Positions 32,388 to 41,938 of a DNA stretch of 64,000 nt are shown here, in pieces. Under the pieces are notes generated by a model. That model ran no database searches, had not been told where the DNA came from, and saw nothing but the letters and a program-made list of their open reading frames with translations. This DNA is from Notospermus geniculatus (lineage: Eukaryota; Nemertea; Pilidiophora; Heteronemertea; Lineidae). The stretch spans positions 110,303-174,302 of the forward strand of contig NMRB01000791.1 in the NCBI GenBank assembly GCA_002633025.1, given 5' to 3'. Position numbers and translations under genes: made by a program. Positions within the stretch are counted from its first letter, which is position 1. Every line of letters starts with the position of its first letter.

Positions 32388-32638
32388 AGTGATATGAATA
32401 AAGACTACTAAAAATAAAATGCTTTTACATGTACTTGAATTTTGCAATACAAATGCACCAGGCAGTGCTGTACAAATCTGATGTAAAAGCACTTGCTAGT
32501 CTTTATTCATATGACCCAATGCATATTGGATATGCATTGCAAATGCATATAACTTCAGATTTGTACAGCACTGCCCCTAGTGCATTTGTATTGCAAAATT
32601 CAAGTAAAAGCATACCAAATCTTTACTGATATGACCCA
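32388..32638. mobile_element. Foldback element between promoter module and start, gene 1
   Basis: Arms of roughly 100 bp pair; they include TTGAATTTTGCAATACAAAT and the complement near 32585. It lies between the conserved module (32648-32815) and the start codon of receptor gene 1, so it lengthens the 5' leader or proximal promoter. Confidence 0.82.
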
Positions 32639-32647
32639 TTATCCCAG

Positions 32648-32815
32648 TTGACCATGTGCTGCCCCGTGTCTTAAGTAGAGATAAGACCATGTGCTGCCCC
32701 GTGTCTTAAGTAGAGATAAGTCATTTTACCTTTGGAGGGAGAAATACGGTAGCCAATCAGACTCCCCGTCAGTGAACAAAACCTGACAGTCACAGTCTGA
32801 CGACTGATGGGAAAT
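32648..32815 (-). promoter_or_regulatory. Conserved promoter module, receptor gene 1
   Basis: About 130 bp conserved in all three receptor genes, upstream of the start. It contains AGATAAG (GATA-factor type), GGTAAAATGA-like sequence, AGCCAATCAG (CCAAT type) and GTTTTGTTCACTGACGG on the minus strand. In this copy the GATA-bearing 36-bp part (ACCATGTGCTGCCCCGTGTC plus TTAAGTAGAGATAAG) is repeated in tandem, giving two GATA words. Function is inferred from conservation and position only. Confidence 0.6.
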
Positions 32816-33654
32816 CATTATGTTTTACGTTGCCCAGTTAGTAATTTAATTACATCGTTTTCATGAATGTTTGATGACGTTATAACATTACTGATGTTAA
32901 AAACTACTCATTTTTGGTAATCAAACAATATTTTGAATGAAATGGCCGGCTCCACCGATTACATTTGACGATTAGTTTAAAGCATCGTTAAACTGGAATG
33001 ATTGAGTGCTGTTGATAGCATTTTGGTTCCCGAAGCCGCCGCTATAGGACTAGAAGGCTTCGGTGTTGGCTGCCATTATTTTATCGCTGACGTCATTTTA
33101 GGATTCCGTTTTCCCGTAAAATCTCATTCTCCCCCGGTCACAGATCTACAACATGTACAACTTTCGCGACAACTTTTATGCCGCAATGATGGCAGCCACT
33201 ACCGAAGTAGTCTCGTGCCACCAGACTCTTGCAATTTCCAATAAATTTCCAATTTTAGAGTCTGGTCCGGATGGTTACTTTGACTTGTAAAACCATCANT
33301 ATTATATACAATCAAAATCAATGTAAATATTGTGATTATTATACCCCTCGAGGGTCCTTGATTCAATAAAAGAATTTGAATTTGAATTTGTGCTGCCACC
33401 TGAGCTAAGCAGAAGTAACTACGGTTCATTGCTGATACAAAGTTTCATGTTGGAACCATGCCCGGGAACCATGTAAATTAGGCCTACATAACCAGCTAGC
33501 AGATGCTATTAGGATGTAGCAGAGCCCTAGCATTACCACAGTACCAAGTTGGAATGAATTCTGTGCAGTTGTGGCGAAAATACCCCAGGCATATTGCAGA
33601 AATGACAACAGAAGAAGCGACGCATTGATTGATGCTGATTGACTAGGCTATTTA

Positions 33655-34080
33655 TTCAAGAATGTGGTAGGCCTCTATTTACAAAGAAGTAAAGACATGA
33701 ATTACTATTCAAGAATGTGATAGGCCTCTATTTACAAAGAAGTAAAGACATGAATTATTTATTCAAGAATGTGATAGGCCTCTATTTACAAAGAAGTAAA
33801 GACATGAATTATCTATTCAAGAATGTGATAGGCGAAATCAAGATGTTTCGAAGTATTATATTAGTTGCTGCGTATTTATGGCTATACATGATAGGCCTCT
33901 ATTTACAAAGAGACATGAATTATTTATTCAAGAATGTGATAGGCCTCTATTTTACCATGCCGATTTACCGGCGGTGATGGCATTCCGTTAACTCCACACC
34001 TGTGGTGTGAGTCCGTGCGAACTAAGCGCAAAACCCAGGAGCTGGATGCTATTTACAAAAAAGTAAAGACATGAATTAAT
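33655..34080. repeat. 54-bp tandem array downstream of receptor gene 2
   Basis: Same unit as 25771-26030, but interrupted near 33832-33890 and 33960-34050 by unrelated sequence, leaving about five full or partial units. Confidence 0.87.
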
Positions 34081-34418
34081 TATATTTCTATTTGCTAAGA
34101 TAAATTTTCAACGACGGTGCCGCAGTGGACGGGAGGTGGTGGGTTTTCGGTTTGATATACAATTACAGGACAAATTAAATTACAGCGAAGTGGTACTTAA
34201 TATCGTAACAAGTATGCCATGAAGGGGTAGGCCTACCCTAGCAGCTTAATACATGTATCTTCAAGTGGGAGGATGGAGGGGAGAGAAACTTCCCTGCCTG
34301 TGTTAAGGCCGATCGGTGACTGCTATGATGACCAGTGCCATTGTGACGACGACTGTAACTACGATATACGTGATCAGGAAAAACCTATCAACGATGGCGG
34401 CTGCGAGTTGCCATTCGT

Positions 34419-37400
34419 TTACCTCCGGTGGACTTTCACTTTCACAATCTTTTTTGCCACTTTCTGCTGATAGACGGCGCCAAGTAGTTCCCTGATGGCC
34501 ACCAGTTCCTTATGGGAAGGGTTGTCGTCGGTGGTTGGCGTGTTCAACTCGGGGACGCTAGATTTTAGTTCGTCATAAAGGTTGAACGGTTTTACCTCCA
34601 ATTTCATTATTGACACCCTCGAGTTCCGGAGCCGCTTGGGTTGGGGGTATTTACAGGTGATACAAGCCAGGTATTGAAACACAAGTTTGTTGAGCCATTT
34701 CGGCATGACTCGGCTGGGATTTCTGTGGTGCATGCCCAGGACCAGGAGACTGACGCCCACAGAGCCTGTAGAAAGTGCTATCAACGTAGCAAGATACAGC
34801 GCTGGAATTAAAAACAAATATAAAACTCAGCATACACCTGTTTTGACAAAAAATGGACGTGAAAAGTACATGCACATCATTCAAATTACACTGTAGTTTC
34901 ACCAAGTAAAGGCTAAAGGCGGTGACAGACCAGCGCGTAAGCAACGCGTCGGGAAGCATTTAACCAATCACAGAGGCGGTAACACGGACCGAAACACCTA
35001 CCGAAGAATCTGATTGGCGGAACGCCTGCACCCGCGTACGCGTCAGTCTGTCACCGCCTTAACACCTATCAACACTACGACTGTCGATATAAACGTGATC
35101 ATGCGCATTACCTTCCATGTCGCATTTGAATTTCGAGCCAGACAGTGGTGGGTTTGGGGGGGCGCAGCTGGCGCGCCCCCTTTCCGGAAATCCGTGGGTC
35201 CACTTCTGAACTTCATGAAGACCAGGGCCCAAATCCATAAAACCTTGCTAGCTAAGTTGGTTGCTAGTTGTATACATCGGCCTGTACAAACTGGGCACTT
35301 TAGCAGGCAACTAAGCCTGGCAAGGTTTTATGGATTTGGGCCCAGATGGTATATACTTACACAATAAGGGCGTGTTTTCTGACGTTTTAGGGAGCGTATC
35401 AGCAACCAGCAACTGGTAGACAGTGAAGGCCAAGAGGATGGTAACGCTAAATGATATTTTCTCCCCGGCATCGCACGGCATGGCAAACACCCCTGTCACC
35501 AGGAATGATATAAGCATGCAGGGCGCTATGATGTGGATCCAATAGTATCCGGTACGCCTTGCCAGTTTCAGGTCGACCGCCATCCCTGAGAACCTATAGC
35601 CTATTTTGTCAATCAGGACAATAGGACGATCTGCCGTCTTTGCCGTTGCGTTCACAAGATCCCATTCATTGTTCTTGAAGAAGAAAACTAAGGGGACCTC
35701 CGGGTTTGGCGAAATGATCAAATAGATGCGCACCGTGGTTTGGGAGGAGAATAATATCCTGCACGTCTGGACGTCGAATGGAAATCTTGCCAAATTTAGG
35801 TTGCAGGTTGACTTGAAGACTCTCACGACACTCCAAAAAACTGTTCCTGTGGGCGAGATGATGATTCTCGTGTCTCGATCATCAGCAGAGAAATCGAAGG
35901 ATTTTTCGGCCCTAGTTGAAAAGAAAGTAAGCATCAAAGGACCACGGTATTGCCACTTTTTCTCGACAGCCGGCGCCACCGCCACTCTCCAACCCAGGGA
36001 CAAACTACGTATTTTGGCGAATGACCCGATTTACTGCGTACATTATGTAATGGATTTTTGTAGTTCGTCCTACTGCCGCTAGGTGGCTCCCTCTACGTCG
36101 GCAGTCAAATAACACATTAGAGATCCAACACCGTGCTCCTTTAATTAACTGTAGCCTACATTCATTTTCTAGGTAACTAATTTTCCCATCAGCACTATTC
36201 TTCTGGCAGACTGGCTGGTGAAATTTTGGCTCGTTGACCGGTTTTCCAAAAGAATCCCGGAGGAAATACGCAAGAAGTCAATCTCCAGAATTTTCGACCC
36301 CAACCGGGGTCTTTTTTCAAGTGGAACATTACAATCTGAAACTCTAGTTTCAGATTGTAAAGTTCCAGAGTTTCAGATTGTAATGTTCCACTTGAAAAAA
36401 GACCCCAGTTGGGGTCGAAAATTCGTGAATTCTGGAGATGCTGATTGACTTTGCTTACTATCATTTTGTGTGTCAATTTTGTGCTTTTCTGTATCTTGGA
36501 GGAAATACGCAATAATAAAAAATGCTAAATAATGATCGATCTAGGGTAATCGTTCAGCGCCTTTTGGTACGCTTTGGTCCTTACCCTGATGATGCAAGTC
36601 CAATGTCCGGTCGCCATATCAGATCTCCTGGTATGGACATTAAGTTGAACGTGTTTTTCGAGTCTGGAAGCCATCTCAGACGTTCATCCTTCCATACCTA
36701 AGAATGAAAAGAAATAGTTAAGTCACACACTGTAAGCCCCATTTACACAACGGAATTTTCACCGTGCTCGGTCCGGACCGGACATACTACTAAATAGGGA
36801 GGTTTCGCAAATCTGACGAAAAACGAAGTACGAAATACGAAATTCAACTTCATTTCCAGGACCTATGTATTACAGGCGATGGTTGGTACCACAAATGTCC
36901 CTCTTGCCATGCAGTGCCTCTTTTAGCATGTCATGTAAGACTGAAAGAGTTATGGTGCATCTTGAATTTTTAAATTTCCACTTCGTATCTACGAAGTAGA
37001 AACGAAAGATAAATTTCAAAGTTTAATGTACACCGTCATACGCTCAGATCAAAGACGCTCTTCCAGCAGGCGATATTTATGGTACCAAACATCTCCTGAA
37101 ATACATTACGTCATGGAAATGAAGTCCAATTTCGTATTTCGTACTTCGTTTTTCGTCAGATTTGCGAAACCTCCCTATTAACGATACATGTTATCTGACG
37201 AGCAGCTGCTACTACAGACCTTACGGGTGTAAAAACCGGCCTTGCCGGCCTACTCACCATCAGAAAGCTGGCAGTGAAAGTGATTTCCTGCTTCCGGTTG
37301 TCCTGAAAAAGAATTATTTGTCTTGGTTGAAAGACGCTGTTCTTCAAATCGATTATGATCTACGCAGATGGGCATGGATGTTAAATCCACCGGGAAATAA

Positions 37401-39404
37401 GTAAAATGGGGAAAATCAATTGTTTGATGATCAACGTTATGCCAAAGTGATCACAGTTTCACATGACTGCTGAAAGCTTACTCATAAAACAAATATTATT
37501 TAAAAAGTACAATTAATGTCTCAGTTGGCCCATGCCAATATAATTTGAAAAATGGCCGAGTTGGAATACATTTACTAATAACTTCTGTTTACTCTGTGGG
37601 TATTGATGGTGAGCCAAGGTTGTGTCGTAACAACGCAATTCGAGCAAGGGTCGGACCAAATTGTTGGAATCAGACAGAACTAACAAGATATCGAGCCACC
37701 TCAAGTCTCGTTTTAACTAGCAGCGTTTCCCGCTGCGGTCTTGTGGGGAAAATATGGTTTTATTAGATGCCGCCCAAAAAATTTGGCTGGAACATCGAAT
37801 GTTTTCCAAGAACACTGAGAAAACCGCGCCGCACGTCGCAAAGCGTGGCCGAAACCTCTGTAGTGTAATCGGGTCTTGACGGCGGCTCAACTCCAGTGGC
37901 CGCCATCTTGTCCGAACAAGGACATCGACTGCGTCTTTATCCTTGTCCCAATCATGTCAACTTTCGCGTTAACTCATAAATTATAAATATATCTGACCCC
38001 TACTTGACCCCGCTTCCAAGCCAATCAGAACTCGTGAAACAAATCGCCGTTCGGCACTTTCTCTTCTCTCCCCGCACACATTTGTAACACGGATTTTGAT
38101 TGGCACGTCGATTTGCCTTCGCACACCGATGACTGGCTGAGCCTCTGACCTCCTCAGAAGCGGGAAATGTGATGGATTCAAACCAGGCTGGATGGGCCTC
38201 AGGCCAGACAGACTGGTGAGAATCAGATGGTGGCCGCAGGCACATGTGCTCCTCAGCTTACCACAGACAATATCTGATACAGTGACATGGTGGCGTTGAT
38301 CATTACTGGTCCAGTTTTTTTAGGTCCGAGGTACTTGTTGTAGGACTTCAACAGTGACGTAAATAGTTCAGATTCACCTGAAAGATACGTCCAAACTAAA
38401 GATACAAAAGAAAATGACAATAATATGGTTTATCATTAGACTACCGAAAAAAGACAAGTCTCCAAAGCAATTTTCAGCCGGGGGTGTTCATTATTCGAAT
38501 TTTCGGTAGGTGTGATAGAATATACATGTAATGCTTTAATCCGTAAGTATATTGTTGGGGGATATCGTATATGAGGGCATTAGTTTCTATTACACCGTCG
38601 TTCATCATTTAGAATGAAAGTTTCTTTAGTGAGAGGTGTGCTTTTATTACGTAATTCACACTGAAAAACTCTGCTTGGTCAAAATGAGGAATTTAGCCTC
38701 ATTTTCCATTTATCACCAAAGTGAGTACATGTATCTAGTTCGTCGAAATGACAATCCATGGTTCGTCATTTGGACGAACCTTGTTAGAGGTTGTTTGAGA
38801 TACGACAAGGGTTCGTCCAAATGACGAACCATGGATTTGGTGATAAATGGAAAACGAATCTAAGTTCGTCATTTTGACGAAGCAGAGTTTTTCGTTGAAT
38901 CTTCGGTGTCCCTCGGCCTGCACCCTGGTAGTCATCATGCACGTGAATAGGCCTACGCTGCTACATCATGCATTCAACTGGTGATTTAAATTAAACTCCT
39001 GGCCCAGGAAACATTCAGATGGGCCCAAGTGTGGGCTTTGTGAATCATCAGAAGCAGAAGCATAAAATTATTCGAAGAACATGCCCTACTAAAAATGTAT
39101 CTCTTGGGTGCTCTAGGGTATTCTTGGGCGTTCTTGGGTAGACTGTTCCAAAATACCTGTTGACTAAAGGGTGTTCTAGGGTATACCTCTAGGGTGTCCG
39201 GGTACTCCAGAGATACCCAAGAACACCTTAGAACACCCTTCAGCCAATGGGTATTTTGGAACAGTCTACCCAAGAACACCCTAGAATACCCTAGAACACC
39301 CTAGAGCACCCAAAACACTCACCTCTGGGTATAGTGGCGCCTATCAAAGTGACTTCCACGGTGAAAAGCAGAAATACCCACGATGTCGTATCCATCAGCC
39401 TCAT
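34419..39404 (-). CDS. Nicotinic-type Cys-loop receptor subunit, gene 2 (frame lost before helix 4)
   Basis: Exons 39323-39404, 38262-38377, 37258-37302, 36585-36697, 35361-35911, 34419-34801; 429 residues as read. Splice sites and phases match gene 1, and the Cys-loop, GEK signature and first three helices are intact. In the cytoplasmic loop, after AVYQQKVAKKI, two extra bases relative to gene 1 shift the frame to a stop at 34419. The helix 4 coding sequence (34303-34418) is still present and conserved but out of frame, with its own stop at 34303. Either the product lacks helix 4, or the shift is a recent lesion, a sequencing error, or is bypassed. An A AAA AAG run lies just before the shift. 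Aromatic ligand-binding residues are missing as in gene 1. Confidence 0.87.
34914..35062. mobile_element. GGCGGTGACAGAC inverted-repeat MITE
   Basis: Left AAGGCGGTGACAGACCAGCG, right GTCTGTCACCGCCTTAA. Intron 5 of receptor gene 2. A truncated relative is at 26923-27069. Confidence 0.8.
35225..35343. mobile_element. 119-bp palindromic MITE, gene 2
   Basis: Same insertion as 27334-27452, at the same distance from exon 5, so it predates the duplication. Confidence 0.85.
35935..36144 (-). mobile_element. TTAA MITE, copy 3
   Basis: Uninterrupted member of the family at 10451-10662, in intron 4 of receptor gene 2, about 25 bp from exon 5. It allows the nested insertion in the gene 1 copy to be recognised. 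Confidence 0.87.
36274..36497. mobile_element. Inverted dimer of GACCCC/GGGGTC element, 15-bp target duplication
   Basis: GGAGGAAATACGCAA flanks the element at 36259-36273 and 36498-36512; receptor gene 1 has the single empty site near 28561. Inside, two head-to-head copies of the family each carry the stem GACCCC-loop-GGGGTCGAAAATTC. The end GACACACAAAATGATAGTAA (complement strand) is shared with 11970-12070. Confidence 0.88.
36797..37176. mobile_element. Foldback element in intron 3, gene 2
   Basis: Same insertion as 28945-29363, slightly shorter. Inverted ends GGGAGGTTTCGCAAATCTGA and complement. Confidence 0.85.
38509..38596. mobile_element. GGTGTAATAGAA MITE, internally deleted
   Basis: Retains both ends of the element at 31565-31730 but lacks about 80 bp of its interior. 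Confidence 0.8.
38662..38896. mobile_element. Foldback element in intron 1, gene 2
   Basis: Arms near GAAAAACTCTGCTTGGTCAA and the complement at 38875; inner arms contain GGTTCGTCATTTGGACGAAC. Not present at the matching place in gene 1. Confidence 0.85.
39105..39311. mobile_element. Foldback element beside exon 1 donor, gene 2
   Basis: Arms GGGTGCTCTAGGGTATTCTT and AAGAACACCCTAGAATACCC with several repeats of CTAGGGTGTTC. It begins about 12 bp inside intron 1, very close to the 5' splice site (39317-39322). Gene 1 lacks it. Confidence 0.88.
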
Positions 39405-39537
39405 GGTGTTGGGTGTGGCTTGCTGAAAAGTTTTGAAACGATCAAGGGAAGTAAAGGAAGACCTGCAACAGCACAATAAATCTGCCTTACAATGACAAAA
39501 AATGACTCGGTGGGCCCATCTCCACTCAGTGTCATAG

Positions 39538-39668
39538 GGTCGTATTCATGAAGCGGTTCTATCGTTAGACGCGTCTTAGGCCGGTTCCAAGTAACGTGGT
39601 TGACATTACTTAGAACCGGCCTAAGACGGTTCTATTCTAACAATAGAACCGCTTTATGAATATGACCC
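39538..39668. mobile_element. Foldback element in gene 2 leader region
   Basis: Arms GGGTCGTATTCATGAAGCGG and CCGCTTTATGAATATGACCC. It sits between the promoter module (39727-39842) and the start codon (39404). Confidence 0.88.
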
Positions 39669-39726
39669 ATAGGGAGCATGGTTCATGGTATGGTAGCTTT
39701 TTTTCACTGTTCATTGAAAGTCACAG

Positions 39727-39842
39727 TTGACCATGCTGCCCCGTGTCTTGAATAGAGATAAGTCCTTTTACCTTTGGCGCTGAGGTAGCCTATCAGACTC
39801 GACACCGTCAGTGAACAAAACCTGACAGTCACAAAACAGTCT
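39727..39842 (-). promoter_or_regulatory. Conserved promoter module, receptor gene 2
   Basis: Matches 32648-32815 with one GATA-type word (AGATAAG). The CCAAT-type word has changed to CCTAT here. The GTTTTGTTCACTGACGG part is unchanged. Confidence 0.6.
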
Positions 39843-40473
39843 GAGGTTGATGAGAGATCGATTAGTTATGTTTTATGTTGTCCAGTTAGTAATTTAATAA
39901 CATCGTCCCATGAATGTTAGATGAGGTTTAAAACATTACTAATTTACTGATTCTTGGTAAACAAGTTTTGACTGATGGGTTGAAGTTTTGATTAAATGAC
40001 AAACTCCCCGGAGTGCGTTGGCTGGTTATTTGGAAACCCTCCGCAAACTGGAAATATTTCTTGCTGTGGTTCCGTAGTGATATTTCCCAGAATAGTCAAT
40101 CCATATTCTGCCCCGACACGTTTTATGATAGTCAGTAGGCCCTGTACCTACACTGTAAAAAATCGTCTGTTTTCATGGTAGGCCTACGGAGCCGTGAGTC
40201 CACATCCCAACATGGGAACACTAAACTCATTCCGAGTTGTACCCGTATGATGGGTACAGCGGGCCCGTGGGAAATGGGTTTACAAATTGGCCAAGGAATT
40301 TACCCATTGCCATGGGTATGCTGTACCTATTTCTGTTTAGAGTGTATATACTGCCACATGTAGGCCTACACTCTTACGAGAATGTGGTTGTTGCGCGAAA
40401 CTGCTTCGACGAAGAATTCATGCAGTGCTGTCAGTGGACGTTGCAATTTTGCCATACGACGATATTTTTTACC

Positions 40474-40785
40474 TTAAAGGTGCTCTAGGCTCTAGTTCGA
40501 ATTGTAAACATTACGGTTTGTTTATTTACATGGTTGATTATAATAGTTATTTTTCTTCAGACAGGTGGCAGCACCGTGTATACCAAAACATAAATGTTAT
40601 CTATTTTTATATCTATCTTGATAAATATTCTTATAACTGAAATATACTTAAGATTTTACGCTCAAAAACAAACAACAAGTTGTGAAAGGCGATATTTAAT
40701 TCGATTTTATCTGATTTGTTAGTACCAGAAGTTGACAATAGGTGGCACACCGTAATGTTTACAATTCGAACTAGAGCACCTTTAA
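40474..40785. mobile_element. TTAA-ended foldback MITE
   Basis: Left TTAAAGGTGCTCTAGGCTCT, right CTAGAGCACCTTTAA; inner arms pair AATTGTAAACATTACGGT with its complement. TTAA at both ends suggests a piggyBac-type target. Confidence 0.82.
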
Positions 40786-40880
40786 TACTGGATAAAAATT
40801 CGTACATGTCGTATGGTGAAATAACAATCATACAGGTATTTGCGACCAAAGCAGTACATCAAAACCACAATCATCCTTGA

Positions 40881-41075
40881 GTTAAAGGAGTACTGTATTG
40901 AATCCCCAATGCGTTATTTGACTGCCGACATAGAGGGGGCCACCTAGCGGCAGTAAGACGAACTACAAAAATGCATTACAAAATGTACGTAGTGAATCGG
41001 GCCCATTCACCGACAACGTACATGTAGTTAGTCCCTGGGTTGGAGAGTGGCGCGGTGGCGCCGGCTGTCGAGAAA
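40881..41075 (+). mobile_element. TTAA MITE, copy 4, right end lost
   Basis: Starts TTAAAGGAGTACTGTATTGA and follows the 10451-10662 member through GGCGCCGGCTGTCGAGAAA, then diverges before the right inverted end. Confidence 0.82.
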
Positions 41076-41399
41076 CAACATGGTTTCATACTGAAGTTTC
41101 ATCTGGCTGATGACGTCATGGATGATTAATCGATGTTTCTCATCTTCGTGACAGTTTCAAGAGGTCAATAAAAAGTCAACGGAAAATTCAGATTAAAATT
41201 ATATTAAACTGCAAAGATGTCCGAATCAGGATATTTCACACAAAATTACACAATATACACGTGCATGTAATTTTGGGTTTATAGTTAAAAGTTTGAGTTT
41301 ATAGTCTGATATGAACAACGGTAGAGGTGTCATCCGACTTTACGCTTTAACCCTAGTCTATCCTGAAACCTTTCAGTAGAACTCAAGTTGCTCATTCAG

Positions 41400-41568
41400 C
41401 GCTACAATCCGAGCATTTCCGACCGGTACACTTATACACCTGGGTGGAGAAAGGCCAGTGAGGCAAAAAGACTTGCCCAAAGTCTCACGTCCAGTGGGAT
41501 TCGAACCCGGGCCCCTCTGACCGCTAGTCGGAGGCCCGAACCACTAGGGCTACACCACCGTGGCTTCT
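41400..41568 (-). mobile_element. tRNA-derived SINE
   Basis: On the minus strand the region near 41562-41494 reads like a tRNA head: box A TAGCCCTAGTGG and box B GGTTCGAATCC with CCTCCGACTAGCGG between them. A tail with CTTGCCCAAAGTCTC-type sequence (plus strand) follows. It does not fold as a functional tRNA that I can confirm and no terminator is close, so SINE is the better call. Confidence 0.75.
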
Positions 41569-41858
41569 CATGTATACGTACATTACAATTTATACAAGAA
41601 CAATACTACACGAGTAGGATACCATGAATGGAAAGGAAGTCTGGGATGTAGAATTTGTTTGTGAGAGTGCTATCCGCCCTGTTTACAATCCATTTCAACC
41701 ACACAGAAACCCGATTTCTTCATGTTACAACCACACCATATTATAAGTCATTCCTGGAGAGAATAACTTTGTTTTTCCGTGTTTCTGGGTCGAGGACTTC
41801 CGTTCATAGGCTTTTCATGTACCGGCAGAAATACATACATGTATTTCAAAACATAATG

Positions 41859-41896
41859 TCAAAAACAGATAAGAAGACTCTCTTATCTATTTTTGA
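41859..41896. other. Short hairpin after Toll-like receptor stop
   Basis: TCAAAAACAGATAAGA and TCTTATCTATTTTTGA pair around six bases, 43 bp past the receptor stop and so probably in its 3' untranslated region. A degraded relative is upstream of the gene near 44990-45030, so it may be a tiny transposon rather than a regulatory hairpin. Confidence 0.55.
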
Positions 41897-41938
41897 TACC
41901 GGTAATGTATAATTATCATACAAGGAGAATAGGAAATG

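Larger units (their letters stand above)
25498..32945. repeat. Receptor-subunit duplicated block, copy 1
   Basis: Repeats as 33378-39965 in the same orientation. The shared part begins 67 bp beyond the RAB3GAP1 start codon and runs through the receptor gene and its promoter. The copies differ by many small changes and by separate transposon insertions. As with the first duplication, haplotype placement in tandem is possible. Confidence 0.88.
33378..39965. repeat. Receptor-subunit duplicated block, copy 2
   Basis: Partner of 25498-32945. It does not include RAB3GAP1 exons. Single ambiguous bases near 33299 and 30299 mark weak sequence quality close to the block edges. Confidence 0.88.

Noticed and set aside
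40134-40345. Possible MITE with CACTGTAAAAAA and TTTAGAGTGTA ends
   Set aside because: The ends are only weakly complementary and no second copy or target duplication is visible.
41494-41562. Functional tRNA gene
   Set aside because: Box A and box B are visible but the arms do not form a convincing cloverleaf, and a SINE-like tail follows. A tRNA-scanning program would settle it.
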